NCBI GenBank assembly: GCA_024409165.1
Contig: JAKSUE010000021.1
Coordinates: 1-11,105, forward strand
Length of the DNA: 11,105 nucleotides
From: an archaeon
GTDB taxonomy: Archaea > Methanobacteriota > Methanobacteria > Methanobacteriales > Methanobacteriaceae
Direction: 5' to 3'
The number at the start of each line of letters is the position of its first letter. Positions within the stretch are counted from its first letter, which is position 1. Of this stretch, positions 4,483-11,105 are shown piece after piece. Below the pieces are notes generated by a model, which searched no databases, had not been told where the DNA came from, and was given only the letters and a program-made list of their open reading frames with translations. The position numbers and the translations under genes were made by a program.

Positions 4483-5352
4483 ATGAAAAAGAAACTTATA
4501 AATAGTCAACTATTTAATTTTCAAACATTTAACATGTATAAAAGACAACTTATAAGTCTAGCTGAAAATGTTTTTAAATTTGATGGTTTAGGAATGTATC
4601 TGGATGAATCTTTTTTAAATAAAAGTCTACTTCATGATGGCTCTATTGCATTTTTTAAAGATGAATATTTAGGTTTACTTGCTCTACCTTATGTTAATAT
4701 AGGTAACCTTGATATTTATGGTAGACCTACAAAAATTCGTGTAATGGGTCAAAATGGATATAATAGAGTTTTAAATAGAAATGAATTTGTTATAATGTAT
4801 GATAATAACTCAAGATATCCAATGTACTTGGATATTGTTCAGTATAGTGAGAGACTAGCTCTTATAAAAAGAACACAAGACATCAATATTTATCAACAGA
4901 GAACTACAAGATTCTGGAAAACACCAGTTGAAAAAGAACGAAGTGTTAAAGACATGATAAATAATGTTGATGGATTCAATGAGGCTGTTATAACTTACGA
5001 AGATATTAATTTAGATGAAACAACTCTAGTATTAGAGCCAGCTCCATATATAGCTGGTAGTCTGGATGAAAGATTTGATAAAGAATTTAATGAATATTTA
5101 AGACTTATTGGTATATCTAATATGACATATCAGAAGAAAGAAAGACAAATAAGAGATGAAGTATCAGCTAGTTTAGGTGGAACAATTGCATCAAGGTATA
5201 ACAGATTTAATCCAAGAGCAAAGGCTTGTCTTGAAATTAAAGAAAAATTTGGAATTGATATTATTGTATCATATTATGATGATTTACCAACAAATATGGT
5301 AAATCCAGAAAATGATGAGGAGGTAGATATTGATGAATCCGTACAGATTTAA
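4483..5352 (+). CDS. Portal / head-tail connector protein (phi29 gp10-like upper collar)
   Basis: A 289-residue protein expected to form the dodecameric ring at the unique capsid vertex, through which DNA is packaged and ejected (phi29 gp10 is 309 residues). Supporting regions are the N-terminal helix-rich part, GLLALPYVNIGNLDIYGRPT around residues 65-84, the conserved-looking YQKKERQIRDEVSASLGG segment near residues 212-229, which resembles 'KKERL.-DEV' in phi29-type connectors, and the helical KACLEIKEKFGIDI region. Position right after capsid and before lower collar supports the call. AAAGGAG lies just before the ATG. The gene overlaps the lower collar gene by about 20 bases. The packaging ATPase encoded further right would dock here, with a packaging RNA if one exists. 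Confidence 0.85.
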   Translation: MKKKLINSQLFNFQTFNMYKRQLISLAENVFKFDGLGMYLDESFLNKSLLHDGSIAFFKDEYLGLLALPYVNIGNLDIYGRPTKIRVMGQNGYNRVLNRNEFVIMYDNNSRYPMYLDIVQYSERLALIKRTQDINIYQQRTTRFWKTPVEKERSVKDMINNVDGFNEAVITYEDINLDETTLVLEPAPYIAGSLDERFDKEFNEYLRLIGISNMTYQKKERQIRDEVSASLGGTIASRYNRFNPRAKACLEIKEKFGIDIIVSYYDDLPTNMVNPENDEEVDIDESVQI

Positions 5353-6067
5353 TATGTGTTTGTATCCCTTTTTACCAAGTGATAATGACAAGCCACCAAC
5401 AATGTATGCTTTATTAAATTCAATTGTAAATTATGATATAGAGGAAAAAAAGAAAATAAAGGACCTTGCAAAATTTGGAAGAGGAAAAATATTTGATTTT
5501 GATTATCCATTATCTGATGTAATTTCAAGAGAAGAATTTGAAATAAATATTCTAAATAAATTTATGATGAGGAGAATTGGTTTTGATACATTAAATGCTT
5601 TTAAAATTTATTTATCTGTTAAATTAAATGAAATAATGCCAATGTATAATAAACTATTTGATGCAACAAATGATTGGAATATATTTAAAGATGGTGAAGA
5701 GACATCAAGAGTTACAACTGATGAGAGAGAAACAACAAATGAATCAACAATTACATCATTTACACATGGAATATCAGCATCAACAAGTGATAGAAGAAAT
5801 TCAGAGCTACCTCAAAATGAAATTAGTGATGTAAGAAATGGTTCTTATATTACTGATTATAATTATGATACATTAAATGATGATAATACAACTGATTCAT
5901 CAAGTGATAATAATGGTAAAGTCAATGATTCTGGAACAACAAGAGAAACAATTACAAGAACACCAGCTGATAAAATAGCAATTTATAAAAATTTTATAGA
6001 ATCAAAAAATAATATAATGACAATGATTTATAAAGATTTAGAATCTTTATTTTATCAATTAGTATAA
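5333..6067 (+). CDS. Lower collar / tail tube connector protein (phi29 gp11-like)
   Basis: A ~244-residue protein linking portal and tail knob. The N-terminus (NPYRFNMCLYPF) and the RRIGFDTLNAFKIYLSVKLNEIMPMYNKLF segment at about residues 82-111 resemble phi29-type lower collar proteins. A long Ser/Thr/Asn/Asp-rich, low-complexity stretch (~118-210) with ELPQNE inside follows, then a helical C-terminus (PADKIAIYKNFIESKNNIM). Such a flexible insertion is also typical of gp11 relatives. The reading frame can be extended to a TTG at 5330, but ATG 5333 has GAGGAGG (5317-5323) at 9 bases and is the more likely start. The start lies within the end of the portal gene, so the two are probably translationally coupled. 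Length is somewhat below phi29 gp11 (293). Confidence 0.8.
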   Translation: MNPYRFNMCLYPFLPSDNDKPPTMYALLNSIVNYDIEEKKKIKDLAKFGRGKIFDFDYPLSDVISREEFEINILNKFMMRRIGFDTLNAFKIYLSVKLNEIMPMYNKLFDATNDWNIFKDGEETSRVTTDERETTNESTITSFTHGISASTSDRRNSELPQNEISDVRNGSYITDYNYDTLNDDNTTDSSSDNNGKVNDSGTTRETITRTPADKIAIYKNFIESKNNIMTMIYKDLESLFYQLV

Positions 6068-6079
6068 GGAGATGATACA

Positions 6080-8167
6080 ATGAATGAATTAAAAAAATTA
6101 ACACCATTTAAATCTTATTGTTTACAAAATTTTCCTTTTATTGAAGAAGATTTTGATGCAATAACAAATTATGAATTATTATGTAAAATAGTTGAATATG
6201 TTAAGGCAATTGGTAGTTCACAAAATGAAATTATAAATTGGTTTAATAATTTAGATGTACAAGATGAAGTAAATAATAAACTTGATAAAATGGTTGAAAC
6301 TGGTGAACTAGAAAGTATTTTAACAAATTATTTATTTAAAAAGCAAACAGGAACAATAGTATTAAAAAATATTTATAGAGATGTAAATGAATATATAAGT
6401 GATATTACAAATGAGAGTGAAACTAATCCAATTAAGGGTTATTTTCAAGGAATGGTTACAACACCAACATCTATTATATATGCAGTACAGCCAAATGGAT
6501 TTTATGAAAATAAATTAAATTATGTTTATTTAGTGGAAGTGAGTAAAAGTAATGGAAATATTATTAAAGAGAGTTATCTTGAATTATATCACTGTAATTC
6601 AATAGCATATAATGATGATAAAAAAGAATTATATATAGCAACTGTTGTTAAATATGAAAATAATCAAACATTACAAAATAATGATATTATTATTGTAGAT
6701 TATAATGATTTTACTATTAAGGAAACAATAACTTTACCATCAGCAATTACTGGTATTGATGAATTATTAAGTGTTAGTTATGATAATAAAAATAATGTTT
6801 TAGCTATTGGTGGTAAAAAGCATTTATTTATAATGAATGATTTTAATAATGTAAACAAAGTAATAACTTTAAATGACAATTTTAATAATGATATTAATCC
6901 TTATACAAATAATAAGTATATATTACAAGAATTAAAACTTTATAATAATATTATATATAGATTAACAGCTAAAGGATTAATGTTATATAATATAAATGGA
7001 AATAATTTTCAAAATTTATTCTCATTTGAAACTGATATACCATTATTATTGGGAGAAATAGAAAGTATAGCAATTGAAGAAAATGGAGATATATATTTAA
7101 ATAGTGTTCAAGTATATCACATGAAGGGATATAATGAGAGAATGTTTGATAGAACTATTTTCAAAACTAATATATTTAAAAATGAAATTAAAAATTTTGA
7201 ATATGAAACACTTATTGCAAATGATATTGTAGTTTATGTAAAGCCATCAACTAATAATCATTTAATGTATGGAACAAACCTTTATCCTTTTAAACATATT
7301 GGACAAGCAATAATGTTTTCTGATAGTGTTAAAAAAGATAAAATTAGAATAGTTTTACAAGATGATACAAATTATGGTTTTTTAATTTGTAGAAATAATA
7401 AATGTATTACTATTACACCATCAACAAATGCATCACTTTATTGTTTATATATAGATGGAAATAATCGTATTGAATTTAATGGAATTAATTTTGATTTTTC
7501 AAATGATTTATTAGTTGATAATGAAAATAATAAAAATTGTTATTTAGAATTTGGAAACACTGTTTTTAATAACTGTAATTTTACATCATCAAATAAAAAT
7601 GATAAGTGTATTACATCATTCCATAATAAAACAAGCTTAAACTATTGTAATTTTAATAATTTTGAAAATGCACTATATAATAAGAATATGTCAACAATTG
7701 ATATTATTGGTGGAAATTGGACAAATATAACAAATAGATTCTATAATGAGGGACATGTTATTATAAATTTTGATAATACACAAATCTATAATAATTGTAA
7801 TTCTGATGGTGTTTTACCTACAAATAAGACAGTTTATCAATATTTAACATATACTTATGCAAATAATAATGTAACTGTTAATAATATGCCAAATGCTAAA
7901 ATAATAAATAATTATTTTAAATGCTCAATACATTTAAACACAGATAATCAAAATTTCTATTTTATGATACCATTAAAAACTGGTGGTTCAAGATATGTAG
8001 TTGAAAGTGTTGTTGGTAATTATATTTATAAAATAATTTATAATCAATCTTATAATAATGGAATATTTACAATTACACCAACAATTTATAAGATAGATGT
8101 TAATGCTAATTCAATTAGTAAGATAGATAATTATACACAAGAAGTTACAAGTTTAACAACAGAATAA
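6080..8167 (+). CDS. Receptor-binding tail appendage / tail spike with propeller-like and beta-helix regions
   Basis: A 695-residue protein, the largest in the window. Residues 1-85 form a virion-attachment module common in Firmicute phages (LTPFKSYCLQNFPFIEEDFD, YELLCKIVEYV, NNLDVQDEVNNKLDKM). Residues ~92-380 look like repeated beta-blades, for example CNSIAYNDDKKELYIAT, IDELLSVSYDNKNNVLAIGG and EIESIAIEENGDIYLN, suggesting a propeller-type domain. From ~395 (NLYPFKHIGQAI) to ~580, short strands ending in Asn/aromatic turns (IEFNGINFDFSN, FNNCNFTSSN, LNYCNFNNF) suggest a right-handed parallel beta-helix, the fold of phi29 gp12. Residues ~580-695 are a distinct C-terminal domain. The role would be binding or digesting surface glycans; no catalytic residues can be named. 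The ribosome binding site is AAGGAGATGAT before ATG. Asn content is very high. The stop codon touches the shared terminator. Confidence 0.75.
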   Translation: MNELKKLTPFKSYCLQNFPFIEEDFDAITNYELLCKIVEYVKAIGSSQNEIINWFNNLDVQDEVNNKLDKMVETGELESILTNYLFKKQTGTIVLKNIYRDVNEYISDITNESETNPIKGYFQGMVTTPTSIIYAVQPNGFYENKLNYVYLVEVSKSNGNIIKESYLELYHCNSIAYNDDKKELYIATVVKYENNQTLQNNDIIIVDYNDFTIKETITLPSAITGIDELLSVSYDNKNNVLAIGGKKHLFIMNDFNNVNKVITLNDNFNNDINPYTNNKYILQELKLYNNIIYRLTAKGLMLYNINGNNFQNLFSFETDIPLLLGEIESIAIEENGDIYLNSVQVYHMKGYNERMFDRTIFKTNIFKNEIKNFEYETLIANDIVVYVKPSTNNHLMYGTNLYPFKHIGQAIMFSDSVKKDKIRIVLQDDTNYGFLICRNNKCITITPSTNASLYCLYIDGNNRIEFNGINFDFSNDLLVDNENNKNCYLEFGNTVFNNCNFTSSNKNDKCITSFHNKTSLNYCNFNNFENALYNKNMSTIDIIGGNWTNITNRFYNEGHVIINFDNTQIYNNCNSDGVLPTNKTVYQYLTYTYANNNVTVNNMPNAKIINNYFKCSIHLNTDNQNFYFMIPLKTGGSRYVVESVVGNYIYKIIYNQSYNNGIFTITPTIYKIDVNANSISKIDNYTQEVTSLTTE

Positions 8168-8194
8168 AAAAGACTTAAATTAATAAGTCTTTTT
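8167..8194. terminator. Bidirectional intrinsic terminator between convergent operons
   Basis: AAAAAGACTTA (8167-8177) pairs perfectly with TAAGTCTTTTT (8184-8194), 11 bp with a 6-base loop. It gives a T-run on either strand. The stop codons of both flanking genes (8165-8167 on +, 8194-8196 on -) touch the stem ends, so it is the entire intergenic region. Confidence 0.9.
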
Positions 8195-9807
8195 TATTCT
8201 GAAATAATATTATTTTCCCCATCAAAATTGTTTATATATTCATGGTTATGCCAAATTGTAACACCACCACGAGCTATATTATTTATTATTTCCATGTATT
8301 TTTTAGGTACATTACCATAACCAATACAAGAACTTGAATCTATTTGTACATAATTAAATGTAGTTCTACCATAGATATTAGGTATTTTATCACGATTTGT
8401 AAGATAACCAAATCTTGTAAAATATTCATCTATACATCTTGCATATTGTTCTTTTATACTCATTTTATAAAAATGAAAATTATTTTTATTTGATGATGTT
8501 ATTACATCACCACAATTAAGGTTTCCACGAACTTGTGTAGGTATAAGTGAATGTTGTTTTTTTGCTATTAGTGAATTTGATATTGATACACCAGCATTTG
8601 CTATTCCACTAATTGTTCCAGTAAGATCACCAAATGCTAAACTATTTACAATTCCAAGAGTTGCTGATAGACCAGCACTTGCAATATTAATATCATCACT
8701 TGAAACATTTGCACCAGCTATATTAATAGAGTTTTGTGTTAGCCAGTTAGTGTACATATCACATGCATATGAACATATTGGAAATTTACCCATATTTAAT
8801 CCATATTCATCTCCATAATGTGTTCCACGATAATTTATAGGAATCATTCTAATAGAGCAACCTGGTGTAAGTGCCATTTGTACTTTGAAATTAGCATCAT
8901 CACCACTAAAATTTTCATATTCATAAACACTACTTGCACCATTATTATTAGAAACTAGTAAATAATTAAATTGTCCAGTTAATAATTTATTATTTTTTGG
9001 TGTATATCCATTTATAGTTGATTGTTTAGCTATATAAATACTGTAATCAACACTTGTATCACTTTCAGCAATAGCTGGTGATAATTCACTTGGTATTCTT
9101 GCAAGTACTCTTGGTGCCATAAATAAGCCATTTATAAAATCAAGTTTACCAGCCTTTGCAACATCTCTTAATTTTGGTTCAATACCACTTGCTTCTATTA
9201 AATAATATTTAGTTCCAGAATATATACCATTATAAAGTCCACCAAATACTCTCTTAAAATCATCACTACTAGTTCCATCTCCATCATAAATATCAACAGT
9301 TGATGACATTACATATACTAAATCTGAAACAACATCATCCATTTCTTCATCAATTATATGTGAGTTTACTACAAATTCTCCAGTTTCTAAAGGTTCTGGA
9401 AGAGTATTAGCACCTATCGTATCATCATTTGTATGCTCTCTTATAACAAAACACCTTGCTGGAGTCCAGTTAGAAAACCAAGTTGACCATACATCAATTG
9501 TAAAAAATATTTCAGTAGCTGAATTACTTTTATAATTAATATCTTCAATAAATGCAAAAAACCATTTATTACTATAATTTGGATTTTGAAATGCTATATA
9601 ATTTGCATACACTAAATCACCATAAGCAACATCTACTAAAATTGATTCTCTTTCTCCTCTTATAAAACTATAATTATTTCTTGATGTTATCTTTTTTGAA
9701 TTAACTAAATTAAGCATTGCTTGTTCATTATAGCTTAATACATTTTTATAACTATTATCTAAATTTATACCACTTGCAATTATTATTTGACTGTTTCTTG
9801 TAGGCAT
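8194..9807 (-). CDS. Tail knob / distal tail tube protein (phi29 gp9-like)
   Basis: A ~537-residue tail tube protein. Typical gp9-like features are NKWFFAFIEDINYKSNSATE with TIDVWSTWFSNW, REHTNDDTIG and LPEPLETGEFVV, all in the first ~150 residues. A long hydrophobic Gly/Ala/Ser/Leu stretch lies at about residues 372-418 of this protein (IASAGLSATLGIVNSLAF...). It is flanked by LIPTQVRGNLNCGDV and a conserved-looking C-terminus (YARCIDEYFTRFGY). In phi29 gp9 such hydrophobic loops plug the tube and form a membrane pore for DNA entry, so the same role is inferred. A GTG at 9814-9816 would add MIF. I prefer ATG at 9805-9807, because the upstream AAGGGATGTGAT resembles an extended Shine-Dalgarno sequence. 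It is the last gene of the leftward operon, 33 bases after the ATPase by this start. Having it on the strand opposite capsid and collar differs from phi29. Confidence 0.85.
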   Translation of the reverse strand: MPTRNSQIIIASGINLDNSYKNVLSYNEQAMLNLVNSKKITSRNNYSFIRGERESILVDVAYGDLVYANYIAFQNPNYSNKWFFAFIEDINYKSNSATEIFFTIDVWSTWFSNWTPARCFVIREHTNDDTIGANTLPEPLETGEFVVNSHIIDEEMDDVVSDLVYVMSSTVDIYDGDGTSSDDFKRVFGGLYNGIYSGTKYYLIEASGIEPKLRDVAKAGKLDFINGLFMAPRVLARIPSELSPAIAESDTSVDYSIYIAKQSTINGYTPKNNKLLTGQFNYLLVSNNNGASSVYEYENFSGDDANFKVQMALTPGCSIRMIPINYRGTHYGDEYGLNMGKFPICSYACDMYTNWLTQNSINIAGANVSSDDINIASAGLSATLGIVNSLAFGDLTGTISGIANAGVSISNSLIAKKQHSLIPTQVRGNLNCGDVITSSNKNNFHFYKMSIKEQYARCIDEYFTRFGYLTNRDKIPNIYGRTTFNYVQIDSSSCIGYGNVPKKYMEIINNIARGGVTIWHNHEYINNFDGENNIISE

Positions 9808-9840
9808 AAATATCACATCCCTTCTTTATTTTAAATTATA

Positions 9841-10920
9841 TTATTTTCTTATAGTAAAATCAATTGCTTGTTTAAAGTCCGTTCCAGTCAAGTCATCTGA
9901 ATAAAATATATTTGATTCTTTAAATGTCATTAATAACTCTCTTAAATTCTTATTATTTATAAGTGGATTATAAATATCCTTTTGCCACCATTTGCTAGTT
10001 TTTATGATATCAGAAAATACTAATTGTTTATCACTTATTTCTCCAGAATATGGATGAATGAACCAGCATGATTCATGTGTTATATTATGCTTTAAATATA
10101 AACACATGAATTTAAATCCACTATAAAAGAAAATTATTCTATATAGTTTCTTATAATTTTTTAAAGAATCAGTTAGTTTTGGCTGTGGTGTTGTTTGCCA
10201 TGAACCACTATCTATCATTTTACTAGCATGACCTATTGCCATTTGTTTACCACCAGAAGATTCACAATATTCAATTGCAATTTTTACATCATTTTCTTCA
10301 TTATGTACAATGATAGTGTTTATATCACCTTGTTTTTGATTTTTCATTACCTTTTGTAAATCCCAGTCAACTAAATAAGGACATATTCTTGAAATAGTAT
10401 TACCAACAAGCCAAAGTTTAGTAACACCTCTTTTTCTATCAACTGTATTATAGAATATCATGAGCCTATCAGCCTCATTCTTGATATAGCATCCACCTCT
10501 TTCCATAAACTCTTCAAATATAATTGAATCTACATCTAAAAATGATGCTCCAGAATAATGTTGTTCAGTAGATAAAGCCATAGCATAACCTATTTTTTCG
10601 CCCCTTTTTACTTTTCCCTTATCATCTAAATTAGAAAAATATATTTCTTTTCTATATACTGTTATCATTTCATATTTACCATCAGTAAGTTTATAGACAT
10701 CAACATCATTAAAATATGATTCTATCCAGAGTGTAGTAATATCAGCTACCCATCTTCTTAATAAGATAAATCTTTTCCCAGTCTCTAAATAATGAAGTAC
10801 ACCCTTTTTATGCTTAACTTGATAACTTTTACCATTTGACTTTTCTCCATATATAAGGTTAAAATTTGCATCCTCTTTATCTATTCTATCTATATTATAA
10901 TGTTTTTGTTTACTAGCCAT
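9841..10920 (-). CDS. DNA packaging ATPase (phi29 gp16-like encapsidation protein)
   Basis: A 359-residue motor ATPase that would drive DNA into the prohead through the portal. The Walker A motif is GEKSNGKS at residues 25-32. Walker B is about 129-137 (DVDSIIFEEF), with Glu136/Glu137 as likely catalytic residues. RLMIFYNTVDRKRG just after (from Arg152) is where gp16 relatives carry a trans-acting arginine, so Arg152 is a candidate. The C-terminal part (~215-359) is basic and probably the nucleic-acid-binding region. Length is slightly above phi29 gp16 (332). The ATG follows directly on the TAG of the upstream gene (TAGATG), with GAGGTGA inside that gene's end as ribosome binding site, so coupling is likely. 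In phi29 this ATPase works with a prohead RNA; a candidate is at 310-432. It lies in the leftward operon with the tail knob gene. Confidence 0.88.
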   Translation of the reverse strand: MASKQKHYNIDRIDKEDANFNLIYGEKSNGKSYQVKHKKGVLHYLETGKRFILLRRWVADITTLWIESYFNDVDVYKLTDGKYEMITVYRKEIYFSNLDDKGKVKRGEKIGYAMALSTEQHYSGASFLDVDSIIFEEFMERGGCYIKNEADRLMIFYNTVDRKRGVTKLWLVGNTISRICPYLVDWDLQKVMKNQKQGDINTIIVHNEENDVKIAIEYCESSGGKQMAIGHASKMIDSGSWQTTPQPKLTDSLKNYKKLYRIIFFYSGFKFMCLYLKHNITHESCWFIHPYSGEISDKQLVFSDIIKTSKWWQKDIYNPLINNKNLRELLMTFKESNIFYSDDLTGTDFKQAIDFTIRK

Positions 10921-11105
10921 CTATTTCACCTCAAGCATCAATTTAATTTTTGTATAGAGTTCTAAAGCATACAAATTATTTTCCTCATTATAATCTTTAA
11001 ATAGCTGCTTTGATATTTTATCTATTATATCTAAATAAAAATTTTTACCCATTAACTGTTCTATCTGATTATATAACTCTATTTTAATTAAACGTAATTT
11101 TTCTT
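10921..11105 (-). CDS. Partial small gene of unknown function, start beyond the right edge
   Basis: An open frame on the minus strand enters from the right edge and ends at TAG (10921-10923), immediately before the ATPase start codon. The 60 visible codons read as a charged, helical protein rich in Lys/Glu/Leu/Ile (for example LIKIELYNQIEQLMGKN and KISKQLFKDYNEENN). An internal ATG at 11048-11050 could give a 43-residue protein, but it lacks an obvious Shine-Dalgarno sequence and the frame stays open upstream, so a longer gene is more likely. The end carries GAGGTGA, the ribosome binding site for the ATPase gene. The frame, tight junction and codon pattern support a real gene. I do not recognise the family. 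Confidence 0.65.
   Translation of the reverse strand, partial: EKLRLIKIELYNQIEQLMGKNFYLDIIDKISKQLFKDYNEENNLYALELYTKIKLMLEVK

Noticed and set aside
5330..5332. TTG as start of the lower collar gene
   Set aside because: The next codon is ATG with GAGGAGG at an ideal distance, so the TTG adds nothing and is a less likely start.
1..11105. Integrase, attachment site, insertion sequence or lysogeny genes
   Set aside because: None of the open frames or repeats resemble these. The gene content is entirely that of a compact virulent phage.

Overview
The window is part of a small, strictly lytic-type podovirus genome of the phi29 group (Salasmaviridae / 'Picovirinae'-like). The basis is the set of protein families read from the translations: a phi29 gp8-like capsid protein with a C-terminal Ig-like domain, a gp10-like portal/connector, a gp11-like lower collar, a gp9-like tail knob, a gp16-like packaging ATPase, a scaffold-sized coiled-coil protein, a receptor-binding appendage, a holin and two peptidoglycan hydrolases. 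The DNA is very AT-rich and genes are packed with strong AAGGAG-type ribosome binding sites, which suggests a low-GC Firmicute host. The lytic enzymes imply a walled host, and Trp is read from TGG with TGA used as a stop, so the standard bacterial code applies. No integrase, repressor, tRNA or CRISPR is visible. DNA polymerase and terminal protein are not in the window and probably lie beyond the right edge.

Layout. Positions 1-461 hold no convincing gene. They contain a repeat-rich, G-poor stretch (GTTAAC-centred repeats, a GAGACAA hairpin, TTTAATAAAA repeats), then a near-consensus promoter (275-303). The predicted start of that promoter coincides with the first base of two consecutive, well-formed RNA hairpins (310-352 and 361-432). 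Next come a putative single-stranded DNA-binding protein (462-932) and a terminator. A second promoter (around 1056-1085) starts the rightward late block: holin, lysozyme with two Cpl-7 wall-binding repeats, M23 endopeptidase. An internal promoter (2641-2669) precedes scaffold and capsid. A strong hairpin sits between capsid and portal, followed by portal, lower collar and a 695-residue appendage. A compact bidirectional terminator (8167-8194) separates this block from a leftward operon: an unidentified small gene cut by the window edge, the packaging ATPase, and the tail knob.

Together these genes cover capsid assembly (scaffold, capsid, portal), DNA packaging (ATPase, possibly with the structured RNA), tail building (collar, knob, appendage), cell entry and lysis. 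Two departures from phi29 stand out. The tail knob and ATPase genes are on the strand opposite the other structural genes. The lysozyme and M23 activities, fused in phi29 gp13, are separate adjacent genes here. The best candidate for something undescribed is the two-hairpin RNA at 310-432, which could be a prohead/packaging RNA analogue or a structured regulatory leader.
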